From: Heliocidaris tuberculata
Lineage: Eukaryota; Echinodermata; Echinoidea; Camarodonta; Echinometridae
Direction of reading: 5' to 3'
NCBI GenBank assembly: GCA_025618425.1
Contig: CM046833.1
Coordinates: 867,172-931,171 of the forward strand
Length of the DNA stretch: 64,000 nt
Part shown: in pieces, positions 10,621 to 20,997 of the stretch
Layout: each line of letters opens with the position of its first letter
Position numbering within the stretch: position 1 is the stretch's first letter
Translations under genes and position numbers: made by a program
The notes under the pieces: model-generated
What the model was told of the DNA's origin: nothing
Database searches by the model: none
Seen by the model: only the letters and a program-made list of their open reading frames with translations

Positions 10621-11044
10621 CCCCCGGCGCTCCCGGGGGGGGGGGGGCAGGGGGGCACAGCCCCCACTTTTTCAAGTACCCCAAAAGTGCCCCTTTTTAT
10701 TTGTATAAAAAGTGCCCCTTTTCATAGCTGATAAGTGCCCCCTTTTTCGTATAGTGCCCCTTTTTTTCTTTCTAATAAGTGCTCTTTTTACCTTGTGATA
10801 AGTGCCCCCTTTAAAGTGATTTGGTAACTTTGTAGAGGCTTGATAAAATCTGAGCTGCCTGGCCTTACATGATATCAGTGTATGTAATATGGTGTAAAAA
10901 TGAAGCCCAGGAAAAAAAAAAAAACACACTTCAAAATCATCATGTGCTTCACAAAGTAAACATATGCAAGTGACCGGAAATGCCACACTCATTTTCCCCC
11001 ATAAACTCAGTGTTAGAATAAAGCGTATGGCCATACGCTTTTGT

Positions 11045-11117
11045 AAATAATAATAATAATACTACTTGGATTTATATAGCGCCTTTTCCATAGGATACAA
11101 GGCGCTTGTCAATCAGT
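11045..11117 (-). promoter_or_regulatory. LINE B 3' end: hairpin and ATT-type tail
   Basis: Read on the minus strand, the region after the stop contains AAGCGCCTTG..AAGGCGCTATATAA, a hairpin with eight perfect pairs (arms 11078-11085 and 11099-11106), followed by a short (ATT)n tail at 11047-11062. A 3' stem-loop and short tandem tail are typical of L2/CR1-type 3' UTRs, where the reverse transcriptase starts. The same hairpin words occur at 22711-22744, marking another element end. Confidence 0.7.
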
Positions 11118-14100
11118 CTAATTGACAGAGTTGTACAAGTAAGTTTTCAGGTGTTTTTTGAAGATGTTTAATGAAGCACTGTTTCTTAAAAATGATGGGA
11201 GATTGTTCCAGAGACGTGGGGCTAGGGACTGAAAGGATTTAAAGCCAGCTTGTTTATGGGATTTGGGAATGACAAAAGAAGGAGCTGATGCAGATCTTAG
11301 AGAATATGATGTTCTATGTTGCTGAAAGAGTGAGGAGATGTATACAGGAAGTGTAGTTGCCATAGATTTGAAAGTTTGAACGAGTATTCGGTATTGTATT
11401 CTATCAGCAACTGGGAGCCAGTGCAATTCGTGCAACAATGGAGTAGCATGGGACCATTTCGGTTTTTGACAGATAAGTCGAGCGCATTTGTTTTGGAGAC
11501 GTTGAAGTCTGCCCAGGTCCTGCTTACTAATACCCCCGAGCAAACACCCACCATAGTCAAGCCTGGAGAGCAGAAGTGCTCTAACAACATTGTGACACGT
11601 CTCTTGATCCAAGTACCTTCTGATGCGATTTAAGTTGTATACTTGCCAATTTAGGGAGCGACATAATTGGGTGACATGATCAGACATTTTCATCTCCCCA
11701 TCAAACACAACACCAAGGTTTCTAATCGTGGAGGAAATTGGAATGTTCTGATCACCAATGGAAAAGGAAAGGTTATTGAGACGAGTCAAATGGCTTTGTG
11801 ACGCCGCAATGAAAAACTCTGTTTTGGCAGAATTTAACTTCAACTTATTCATGATAAGCCACGATTGTAAGTCTTCTAGGCACTTGGAGAGACGGAAATA
11901 TGCACATGCTGCATCCCCTGGCTTGGTAGGATCAAATATGGTAAACAACTGAATATCATCCGCGTATACATGATATTGAATTGAATGCTGAGTTATGATG
12001 TTTCCTATACAACGAATGTAGTAAGTAAACAACTGCGGCCCAATAATGGACCCTTGTGGTATCCCAAATTTCAGATATTGATCACTTGAGAAAGATCCCT
12101 TGACTTGAACCCTACTAGACCTGTTACTAAGATACGATCGAAACCAGGATAGAACTTTATCGCCTAGGCCAAAGTCCTCAGCTAACCTAAGTGAAAGAAT
12201 GGTATGGTCAACTGTATCAAAGGCAGATGAAAGGTCAAGCATTAACAAGAATACAGCTTGCCTGTTATCGATAGCACAAAGCACATTATTCTGCAGAGAA
12301 AGAAGTGCAGTCTCGGTACTATGTGACTCTCTATACACTGACTGCATGGGATCAAGTAAGTCATTCCGGTTGACAAAATCAGATATCTGCTTAGAAACTA
12401 CCTTTTCGATTAGCTTACCTAGGAAAGGTATATTAGAAACAGGTCTATAACTGTTGAAATCATCTCTGTTCAGAGAAGATTTCTTCAGTACCGGTGTAAT
12501 AACAGAAGATCTAAGTGCTTCTGGAAACATTCCTGTTGATAAAGATATATTTACAATGCGTAACAGTACAGGAAGAAGAACTGTCAAATGTCTCTTAACC
12601 AGCCAAGTAGGCATGGGATCCAAGGAACAAGAGTTTGAGGAACATTTTGAAATCATACTTTTCAAGACACTTTCACTAATAGAATCAAACTGAGTGAATG
12701 AACAATCAGGGTCACCTGCAGTTACACTTGACAACCTAGATCCATTTGGAATGGTACTCTCAATATCCTCCCTTATCTTAACTACCTTATTGACAAAATG
12801 CCTAGAGAAATCTTCTGCAAGATCAGAAGAAACTTTGCATTCAGGAAGAACATTACTACTGACATTGAGTAATTCATTAACAGTCTTATACATGTCTCTA
12901 GTATTGCATGATGAAAATCTGCTACCATAATAGTCTTTCTTAGCAGATGCAATGATATCACAGACATTCCGTTGACATTCAATGTACAGCCTGCGATCGA
13001 CCTCTGACTTCGTCTTGCGCCAGCGTCTCTCAGCACGTCGACGGGCACGTCGGGCGGCGATCACCTCATCTGTGTACCAGTTCGGCTTGACACGAACAGG
13101 AAATGTCCTTGTAGTCGCGGGGGCATGAGCATCCAGGACTTCCAGACAAGCTGCATTGTACTGGAGGACTAAGTTATTCAAGTCAGAGTCAACAGGATCA
13201 AAGGATTCCACGATGGCGTTCACTTTAGTGAGAAGATCCCGAGAGAACTTTTCATGATTAATTGCTTTATACTTTCGTTGAACGTGCACCTCCCTAGATG
13301 GGGGTGACCGGACTATGTGTAGATCAAGCTCGAAGCATATCATGAAGTGATCTGAATGAGGAGTCTGATCCACAAAGCATGATTGAATGATAGGGGCAAT
13401 GTCCTTGACAATGATCAGGTCCAGGGTGTGCCCAAGACGATGAGTAGGTCCTTGCACAAGCTGCTTGTAGTTCAATGAAGTGAGCAAAGAGTTGAGATTT
13501 CTCACCTCTGCCTTACAAGGACAGTCCATATGGAAGTTAAAATCTCCCATAACCACAAGTCTATTTGACAGCAAATCAGCACAGCTGAGTACTTCTTCAA
13601 ATTCCTCCAGAAAGGTTGCAGATGTGATTGATGCAGAAGGAGGTCTGTAGATCACCAAAAAGTTCACGTGAACGGTAGAGAAAAGAGCGAATTCAAAAGA
13701 ACTTGCTTCTGGAAGGTTTTCGGAAATGTTCTTAAGATTCCAGTTACTTCTGTAGATAGCAGCGATCCCTCCACCACGGCCATCAGTTTCACGTGGGACA
13801 CTGAGAACGGAAAAACCAGGAGGACAAATCTCACCAAGGATAACACTGTCACCGTCCCTCATCCATGTTTCGGTTATGAATGCCATTTCAACATCTTTTT
13901 CAAGAATTTGATCGCATGCCAAAATGGTTTTGTTGCAGATTGACTGGGCATTCCATAGGAATGTTTTCAAGGATGCGGGTCTAGGTGGAGCCCCATGAAG
14001 ACTGCTGGGCTGGACTGTAAAAGAAACTCTATCCTTTCTCTTTCTCCGGCCACTTCTTGTACCACGACGTGTACATGGTTTCTTGTTGAGGCCCAATTCA

Positions 14101-14363
14101 TTGATATGTGTCCATACATCAGGAGGCAGCTTAAAATCACTATTCAGTTCAAAAAGTTCAGATCTTGTGAATCCCATTGTGTTCCTATTCATTGACACTA
14201 TAGGATGAATAGATTTGTTAGACAATACACACAAGAGGAACAAGATTATCAGGGCCAGACACAATGAAAATGCTCTGGCATGTGTCCACAGCTTCTCAAT
14301 AGAGTACTTGTACATTGAAGATATGTACAGTATGGAAGCCATGGATGAAGAAAACCCAAACAA
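11118..14363 (-). CDS. Intact LINE polyprotein (endonuclease + reverse transcriptase), LINE B
   Basis: A single uninterrupted 1081-codon frame. From the first Met: hydrophobic segment at residues 31-47; DVWTHINELGL at 82-92 and a basic patch at 99-111; APE-type endonuclease ~131-350 (WNAQS, catalytic-Glu motif TETW 164-167, GDFN 273-276, SDH 337-339); linker with a basic arginine-rich stretch at 438-452; RT ~580-850 with LDLSSAFD (709-716), GIPQGSIIGP (767-776) and the catalytic YADD (800-803); C-terminal LHELHWLP block. This layout fits the CR1/L2 group. The enzyme nicks target DNA and copies its own RNA there. The true start may be the Met at residue 58 or 63, since the hydrophobic N-terminus is unusual for LINEs. 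No stop or frameshift is seen, so the copy is young and may be competent. Confidence 0.9.
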   Translation of the reverse strand: MFGFSSSMASILYISSMYKYSIEKLWTHARAFSLCLALIILFLLCVLSNKSIHPIVSMNRNTMGFTRSELFELNSDFKLPPDVWTHINELGLNKKPCTRRGTRSGRRKRKDRVSFTVQPSSLHGAPPRPASLKTFLWNAQSICNKTILACDQILEKDVEMAFITETWMRDGDSVILGEICPPGFSVLSVPRETDGRGGGIAAIYRSNWNLKNISENLPEASSFEFALFSTVHVNFLVIYRPPSASITSATFLEEFEEVLSCADLLSNRLVVMGDFNFHMDCPCKAEVRNLNSLLTSLNYKQLVQGPTHRLGHTLDLIIVKDIAPIIQSCFVDQTPHSDHFMICFELDLHIVRSPPSREVHVQRKYKAINHEKFSRDLLTKVNAIVESFDPVDSDLNNLVLQYNAACLEVLDAHAPATTRTFPVRVKPNWYTDEVIAARRARRRAERRWRKTKSEVDRRLYIECQRNVCDIIASAKKDYYGSRFSSCNTRDMYKTVNELLNVSSNVLPECKVSSDLAEDFSRHFVNKVVKIREDIESTIPNGSRLSSVTAGDPDCSFTQFDSISESVLKSMISKCSSNSCSLDPMPTWLVKRHLTVLLPVLLRIVNISLSTGMFPEALRSSVITPVLKKSSLNRDDFNSYRPVSNIPFLGKLIEKVVSKQISDFVNRNDLLDPMQSVYRESHSTETALLSLQNNVLCAIDNRQAVFLLMLDLSSAFDTVDHTILSLRLAEDFGLGDKVLSWFRSYLSNRSSRVQVKGSFSSDQYLKFGIPQGSIIGPQLFTYYIRCIGNIITQHSIQYHVYADDIQLFTIFDPTKPGDAACAYFRLSKCLEDLQSWLIMNKLKLNSAKTEFFIAASQSHLTRLNNLSFSIGDQNIPISSTIRNLGVVFDGEMKMSDHVTQLCRSLNWQVYNLNRIRRYLDQETCHNVVRALLLSRLDYGGCLLGGISKQDLGRLQRLQNKCARLICQKPKWSHATPLLHELHWLPVADRIQYRILVQTFKSMATTLPVYISSLFQQHRTSYSLRSASAPSFVIPKSHKQAGFKSFQSLAPRLWNNLPSFLRNSASLNIFKKHLKTYLYNSVN

Positions 14364-14738
14364 GTAAGAACAAAAATATCAAACATATAACTACATAAAA
14401 TCTACAGCATCAAACCTCTCAAATTATATCCTCCAAGGTCAGTAGGTGATGACACATGAGATGTTACAAAGAATAGGCCTTTGCGACAACGTTAACACAC
14501 AAAAATGTCAAATGACTAAGAGAGCAAGTAAATGTGCTGCCTGTTAGGCGCTCATTCAAGAATATTATATGAATAAATGGGAGTATTCAGTCATAGATAT
14601 CTTATATAATAGCATTATATATTTGGAAACCTTTCTATGCCTGGCTATTTATTTATTCTTCCGAATATCATTATACAAGACAGATATCGAAATTCAACAA
14701 TTTATTAAATCAAGCCTCCACAAAGTTACCGAATCCCT
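14364..14738 (-). other. LINE B 5' UTR / remainder of the TTAA element
   Basis: AT-rich non-coding sequence upstream of the LINE start codon and within the TTAA element. The exact border between LINE 5' end and host element cannot be seen. Confidence 0.4.
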
Positions 14739-14870
14739 TTAACCTCAGCCATTACTGCCCCTTTTGAAATCTAATAAGTGCCCCTTTTCCGTTCTAATAA
14801 TGTAATTTCCCCTTCTTATAAGTGCCTTTTTTCACCACTGATAAGGTAGTTTAGCGAAATGTCGTGGTGC

Positions 14871-15441
14871 ATAAGAACGCATCCGGAACTGATGCGTTCT
14901 AATTGTGCGTGAACACTGCAATGAGCTCCGAGCCTTCTACATAACGATCGCATGGAGCCTATTATGCAGTCTTCCCGGATCCGAGCCAATCTTCTTGATA
15001 AATTCAAAGAAAGAAGCTCTTGGTACCATTCACTGATTCCGGAAGTACGCCCTCTTCTGTCAGTATATGTGTATGAAAGGCTAGTGTGTAGTACTGGAAC
15101 AATAACAACAAAATAAATAGAATATATAAATATTTTAAAAATAGAGTGAGTTTCCGATGGCATTGGCTTGCCTAACAGTTTATTGTTCTTTATGTTTTAT
15201 TGCTCCTCTTATTCCTTTCTCTCCCCTTCTCCAATTCTTCTTATCTTGTATGACTAGAATATATCTATTGCATTTCAACGATCATTGTGTGCTCCCCCCC
15301 CCCCAAAAAAAAAAGATCTAGAACGGCGCTGGTGGAAACAAAAAACAACAACACAACACCACATAATTAATGGAAATGGCAGCCATTAAACCCAATATAA
15401 TGATTGCCTTCGTCTTCTCTCAGTCTCTCCCGCTCTCTCTT

Positions 15442-15473
<32 letters not shown>

Positions 15474-15654
15474 TCTTTTCTCAGTTTTCTCCAAATATTC
15501 TGATTCTTCTTCTATTTTCCTCAGTTCGCATGTTTATCTTTAAAAAAAATATGTTATGTTCTAAAATGATAGCATGTGGATAAGACGTGGAAATCAATAT
15601 CAGAAATTAAAGACGTGAATGATGATGGAAAAATCTACTTATAATTTAAGGGCA
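14871..15654. other. Intergenic with CT/CA microsatellite
   Basis: No supported gene. A C8A9 homopolymer pair (~15294-15314) and a CT then CA microsatellite (15418-15475) are the only recognisable structures. Confidence 0.4.
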
Positions 15655-16375
15655 AGGAAAACGAGAGAAATGAACTTTTATAGGATAATGCAGTTTTGTA
15701 TGTATTTTTGAATTTTCGAATTGAAAACTACATTTAGAACTAAAGACAAAAAGACCCCTTTATTTGTAATGATATTAAAATTTTCCCCATGATCATTTTC
15801 TAGATGTGCAGCAAATAACTATTGTAGCGAAGAGACAAGTATATAGTACAATGAGGGGATTTTTACTTTTAGAATATCTTATTATGATATCATTAACTCA
15901 TCAACCCAAATCAAATCAATACTAACATTTGTCCTTGCTGTCGGCCTGAGACCTGTAATAGCCGCCTATGCATAATAACACTTTACTTTGTCATTGAGGA
16001 CAATTGAAGTTTAACAGGGGATTTGCAGTTGGGCTCTCTCTCTCTCTCTCTCTCTCTCTCCTAATTCTTCTTTATATCAATAGTCAATAGACTTCCTGTC
16101 TTTTCAACATAACAACAAACGCTGGCGCGGATCGAACGCACGTATAAAGCCGCTCCTCCCATTATTCCTCCGTCCCACGCATTCAACTCAACACAATAGG
16201 TCCGATCCCCATTATTATTTCTCCGAAGAACTATAGCTCTATGCAAAATTTGAGACAAGCCATTCACTGTTCAAAGTAGCCTTTCAATGAACAGACTACG
16301 GGCTTCAGGTATGATACATTATCTTGAAATATATCAAACCCTAACTGATGTAATGGCAGGACCCTATCAAAAAAA
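15655..16375 (+). repeat. Segmental duplication, copy 1
   Basis: Matches 19297-20005 in order and orientation: GAATTGAAAACTACATTTA, TGTCGGCCTGAGACCTGTA, AGACTTCCTGTCTTTTCA, TTCAACTCAACACAATAGG, ATATCAAACCCTAACTGATG. The CT microsatellite at 16034-16061 is much shorter in copy 2. No protein family was recognised in either copy. Confidence 0.8.
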
Positions 16376-16425
16376 GTATTAATCATGTAGCTTTCAATGC
16401 TGGGTTAGTAATTGATTTGCCCCCA

Positions 16426-16455
16426 AGCCTCATCAGTATAAATACTGATGAGGCT
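16426..16455. repeat. Perfect palindrome, 14-bp arms
   Basis: AGCCTCATCAGTAT is followed after two bases by its exact reverse complement. It could extrude as a cruciform or fold as RNA; no T-tract follows, so it is not a terminator-like hairpin. Confidence 0.85.
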
Positions 16456-16728
16456 ACCCATCAAATGTCAATATAGACATGATTTTTATTTATCAGTATT
16501 GTCATTTTTGTTATCGTGATTATTATGATTAAGATTATGATTAGCATTAGCATTATGGTTTTGATGTTGTTTTTAATATTATTTATTATTATTATCATCA
16601 TCATCATCATCATAGTCATAATGGTATTGGAGCTATTTTTTACATCACATGTGTTGATTTTCGGGGGTAGTGTATTAAAGAAGTGAAACTTATTGAGCCA
16701 TATGAGTAGAGCATGGCGTGGTATTTCA

Positions 16729-17384
16729 ACATTGGCGTAGCCAGGATTTTTCAGTGGGGGTGGGGGCAGACGTGAAGGATCCAACCGCGTAGCCAGGATT
16801 TCATTTTAGGGGGGTTGGGTTGTGAGAACGCGAAGCGTGCGAAATTGGTGATTAGCACGCAAAGCGTGAAGGGAGGGGGGAGTTTGAGAGAAAGATAACG
16901 GCTCGCAGCACCTTTTTTTTAGGCGGAAAGTTAGTTCAACGCCCGGACTGCTTTTCAATTATTTGGACGCAATAATGCACTGTAACAGGGGTGGGTGCAG
17001 GGAGGGGGGACTTTTCCCCCTCCCGCGCGAAGCGCGAAAGCTATGACATTTTAACAAATATGAGAGAAAGATAACAGCTCGTAGCAAACAATTTTTTTAG
17101 GCGGAAAGTTATAGTTCGACGCTCGGACCGCTTTTCAATAATTTGGACGCAATATTTTACTGTATGTAATAGGTGTGGGTGCAGGGAAGGGGGAGTTATT
17201 TCCCCCTTCCCGCGCGAAGCGCGAAAACTTTGACGTTTTAGCAAATTGTGATTGAAAGGTAACGACTCGTAGCGCCTTTTTAGGTTTTTTTTGTCTCACT
17301 TCTCCCGCTTTTTCGTTTTCACTTTTTTTTTAGGGGCTGAATAGGGGGGCCAGTGCCCCCATGGGCCCCCCTGGCTATGCCTAT
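16729..17384. mobile_element. hAT-like MITE, family A (8-bp TSD)
   Basis: The element is bordered by the exact 8-bp duplication GTATTTCA (16721-16728 and 17385-17392). Inward from each end: ACATTGGCGTAGCCAGGA and ATAGGCATAGCCAGGGG, so GGCRTAGCCAGG is the shared terminal repeat. The interior is G-rich and carries subterminal copies of GCGCGAAGCGCGAAA (about 17024 and 17211) and a related GCGAAGCGTGCGAAA (16831), plus two diverged copies of a ~190-bp unit (AGAGAAAGATAACRGCTCG at 16888 and 17061). Eight-base duplications are characteristic of hAT transposons. No transposase is encoded. Confidence 0.85.
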
Positions 17385-17561
17385 GTATTTCAAGTATACA
17401 AATCGGAGATTAAAAACCATTAAATAGGAAAGGGACAGTACAGATTTTCCTAGATTTCCCCTTCAAATTGGATTAAAGTGGCAAAACAAAAGCTTATGAA
17501 AGATAAGGGATCTTGTAGTCCAGACAGAAAGAGGAATGAAGATTGAATCAACGCCGATATC

Positions 17562-19296
17562 CAGGGGCATCGCTAGAACATTTGAATGGGGATGGGGTGG
17601 GACACCCAAATTTGCCATCAAAATTTTGGGTGTGACACCCAAATTTGCCAACAGATTTTTAGGGTGTGGCACCTAAATTTGCCAAAAAATGCAACACGGT
17701 ACACCCTAATCTCCCCTCACATAATGATACAAGAAAATCGCAGATGTAGAAGTTATGATCATACGGGCCCATTTTCGCAAGGGGATAGGCAGACGCCTTT
17801 TACCCGAATATCAACTTTTCAACTTCTAAATTAAAAAACAAAACAAAACAAAACAAAAAAAAACAAAACAAAAAAAAAAAAACTTTTCTTAGTAAAAATG
17901 TACAGAAGTTACATATCAAGAAAACCTCACTACCCAAATATGTGGATATTCTGGTACCTCTCTACCCGAATATGAAGTGGTGGCTGGCCATACATCGGAA
18001 CTTTGAAAATCCTCGGGAGGGGGCTATGTACAGCCCATTGCCGAAGGGGGACGCATTTTGCCCGAATATTATCTATTCACTTTTTTGAGAGTGAGGAAAA
18101 AAAAAAAAAAAATCCTTCTTTTTCTTTGCTTTCCTTTTCCTTTCCCTCTTTTCTTTCTGTTTTACTTTTGAATTCCTATCCTTTTCCTTTTCTCCCCCTT
18201 TCCCTTTACCTTTCTCTTTTCTCCTTTTTCTTTTCTCTTTCCTCTTCCCTCTCCCCATTTTCTCCCTCCTTTTTTTTGGCGACAGAGGTGGCGCATTTGC
18301 CGACAGAACCCCCCCCCCCCCCCCCCATCGACGCCGCTGCCGATAACTCTTATCGTCATATTTTTAAAGTCGGCATTATTTTGAAATTAGCATATGATTC
18401 ATTTACCATTCATTTTGGGCGCGAAATGGAATGTGTTCTCGTGTGACTGAGAAAAGATACATTATGAATCTTATTCCGGGATACAATTTTCATATACATA
18501 TTATTACTTTTTGCGGGGGTCCGTTTTACTGCCCCCCCCCCCTTCCCATCCCTCGATGGACCCTACAGATCTAGAGGGCCAGCGGTTCCCCATAAACTTA
18601 CTTCCAGTTCAAAGCGCTGTCGGCGAAAATATAAACCGTTTTCTTTTTCCTGACAATTATAGATGATTTGCATCTGCTATCATTTTGGTTGTTGTTGGTC
18701 CTAACCCCCTCTCCCCTCTTCCCTCGAGAACCTTGGGAAGGCCTTTGGTGTATTCCCAATATCATATGCCTAGTTAGAATTTAAAGTTGGCCATTATTTC
18801 TCCTTGCCACTGCTTAAATTTTCGGTTCCACACTCGCCACAAATATATCTGGGAAATTTGTTTCTGCTACCCCCCCCAAAAAAAAAAGAATAGTGGAAAG
18901 TTAATATTCGGACAAAAGGCACCCCTTCGATAATGGGCTGCGCCCCCCCCCCCCCTCCCCCTGATGATTTTTTTAAGTTCCGATATTCGGTCAACAATGC
19001 AACACTTCAGGTAGAGAGGTGCCAGAATATTCAAATATTTGGGCAGCCAGGATAATTATGTAACTTCTGTATTTAGATTAGAATAGTGGCCGCCTGGCCG
19101 GTATGATCAAGCTCTCTCTATGTGTGTGTGTGTGTGGGGGGGGGGGGGGAATTAGGGTATAGCCACTGAACTCTGTGGGTACAGCTTAGGGTGCGGCATT
19201 TTTTGTAGGCAAATTCGAGTGTCAGACCTTAAAGATTTGTCGGAAAAATTTGGGCGGCAGCCCCTCCCCATTCAAAATTTTCTAGCGACGTCTCTG
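17562..19296. mobile_element. Foldback-type element with long imperfect inverted ends
   Basis: The left end CAGGGGCATCGCTAGAACA and the right end (read inward) CAGAGACGTCGCTAGAAAA match, and the symmetry continues: GTGACACCCAAATTTGCC on the left mirrors the right end, and CAGCCCATTGCCGAAGGGGG (18028) mirrors 18920-18945. The arms are thus about 400-500 bp. The middle holds pyrimidine-rich and C-homopolymer sequence. No clear target-site duplication was found, and no transposase is encoded. Part of the right half (18590-18960) recurs at 20500-20990. Confidence 0.65.
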
Positions 19297-20005
19297 CAGA
19301 AAGTGAAACTAGTATAAGATAATGAGAAATACAGTTTTTTATGTCTTTTTAAATTATCGAATTGAAAATTACATTTAAAACTAAATACCAAAAGAGGCCT
19401 TTGCATGCAATAATATTTGTCCGCATGAGCATATTCTTTTTAGAGTGCGTGTCGTTCTAGCTTGATCTAATCTTGATATGCAGCAAAAAAGCAGCGAAGA
19501 GGCAAGTATGGTATAATGAGGGGATTTTTACTCTAGAATATATCATGAATCCATCAAACCAAATCAAATCAATACTATCATCAGTCCATGCTGTCGGCCT
19601 GAGTCCTGTAATAGCCGCCTATGCATAATATGTTGTTATATCACTGAGGGAAGTTCAATTTAACAGGGATTAGCAGTAGGGCTCTCTCTCTCCTATTACT
19701 TCTTTATATCAGTGGTCAATAGACTTCCTGTCTTTTCATCATAAGAACAAACGCTGACGCTGCTCGAACGCACGTATAACCAAAGCCGGCTCCCCATTAT
19801 TCCTCCGTCCTACATGCATTCAACTCAACACAATAGGTCCGATCCCGATTATTATTTCTTCTTCGAACTATATAGCTCTATGCAAAATTTGACACAAGCC
19901 TTTCACTGAAGTAGCTTTTCATTGCACAGAGTAGGGACTTCAGTGTATGATACATATCTTGAAATATATCAAACCCTAACTGATGGCAGCACCCTATAAA
20001 AAAGT
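19297..20005 (+). repeat. Segmental duplication, copy 2
   Basis: Second copy of 15655-16375, starting directly at the right end of the foldback element. It has diverged by substitutions and small indels; the CT run is reduced to 19681-19692. Confidence 0.8.
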
Positions 20006-20500
20006 GCTTAACTAAAGGCCACGTGCAGTTGATGTGATTCCCCCTCTGTTTTTCTATAGTCTTCTTTTTCTTATTTTCTTGACTTCTCCATGTTTTCAAT
20101 ACTTTTTCCATTTCTTCTCTTTCGTTCTTCGTCTCTCCATATCATTTATAATTTCCTAGAATAAGGGGATTAAATAATCCCAGACTGATGTATATGGTTA
20201 TTTTTAACTTAATTTCCATGACAATGGAAGGATCATACAAACTAAAACAATATATTTGTGGCTATCGTAATTACGAATCTGTTTTATGTTAATAAACATT
20301 GACGTCGATCAATTACATTGCAATGTTTTTAAGTCATCTTTATTCTGAAAATCAGACAAAATTCACGAATTTTTTTCATATTCCGGGGAGGAAAACACAT
20401 CAGGAAAAAACTTTCTTGGCCCTGTAGCTTAATTCCTTCGCCACCCCATAGTATTTCAGAATACGGCCAGTCAGCAGTATTCTGAAAAACTATTTCCAGG
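20006..20500. other. No recognisable feature
   Basis: AT-rich sequence with no supported gene or repeat. Confidence 0.35.
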
Positions 20501-20847
20501 TTGACAAAAATTGTTAATCTTAATCCTGCCCCTAACTCCCTTCCCCATACTTCCCCTATTAAAGTCTGCGACACAAACTCTATTTTGACTTGGACCGTTT
20601 TGTCAATTTCTTACTGGAGTTCTAAATCTTCGGCTCATAATTTTCTTCAAGTTAAAATCAATGTGGGCGAAAATATAATTCCTTTTCATTTCCCTGACAA
20701 TTCGAGATAATTTGCATCTGCCATCACAACATTGTTTTCCTAACTCCCTCCCCTTTCCCCTCGAGAACCTTGGGAAGTCATGTGGTGCATTCCCAATGTC
20801 ATATGTACCTAGTTAAAAATATAAGTTGGATATTATTTCCCCCTTCC

Positions 20848-20891
<44 letters not shown>

Positions 20892-20990
20892 GACACCCGC
20901 CACAAATACGATCTGGGGAATTTTGTTGCTCCTAGACCCCCCCCCCCCAACACACACAGACACCAAATGCCCCTCGGGTTTAGCGCCCTT
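20500..20990 (+). repeat. Second copy of the foldback element's inner segment
   Basis: Matches 18590-18960 in order: GGCGAAAATATAA, CCTGACAATT, GATAATTTGCATCTGCC, CCCCTCGAGAACCTTGGGAA, GCCACAAATA..ATCTGGG, then a C run. A (TG)n microsatellite (20851-20890) has expanded in this copy. Confidence 0.7.
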
Positions 20991-20997
20991 GGAGGGT

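Larger units (their letters stand above)
10811..14742. mobile_element. TTAA-flanked DNA element carrying a LINE insertion
   Basis: TTAA stands at 10811-10814 and 14739-14742. Reading inward, both ends give AGKGATTYGGTAACTTTG followed by TRGAGGCTTGAT, i.e. about 35 bases of terminal inverted repeat. TTAA duplications are typical of piggyBac- and Kolobok-type elements. The interior other than the LINE is short, so the element itself was probably a MITE of several hundred bases. Confidence 0.7.
10625..14870 (+). mobile_element. CCCCTTTT-rich MITE (family C), split by nested insertions
   Basis: The left part (10625-10810) has a G-run, GGGGGCACAGCCCCC, then units of AGTGCCCCTTTTT separated by short spacers ending GATAAGTGCC. 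The same units resume at 14755-14840. Between them sits a TTAA-flanked element holding an intact LINE. Further copies of this family lie at 20998-21935, 24900-26128 and 27480-28402. The right flank (14838-14872, GGTAGTTTAGCGAAATG) is found again, reverse-complemented, at 27452-27478, at the left edge of another copy. Confidence 0.6.

Noticed and set aside
12694..12930. Plus-strand open frames across LINE B
   Set aside because: They are antisense shadows of the LINE polyprotein.
16120..16150. Possible tRNA-like B-box (GATCGAAC on one strand) in the duplicated segment
   Set aside because: No cloverleaf or A-box could be laid out around it.
18003..18446. A 147-codon frame rich in Ser, Phe, Leu and Pro
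   Set aside because: It translates a pyrimidine-rich tract within the foldback element.
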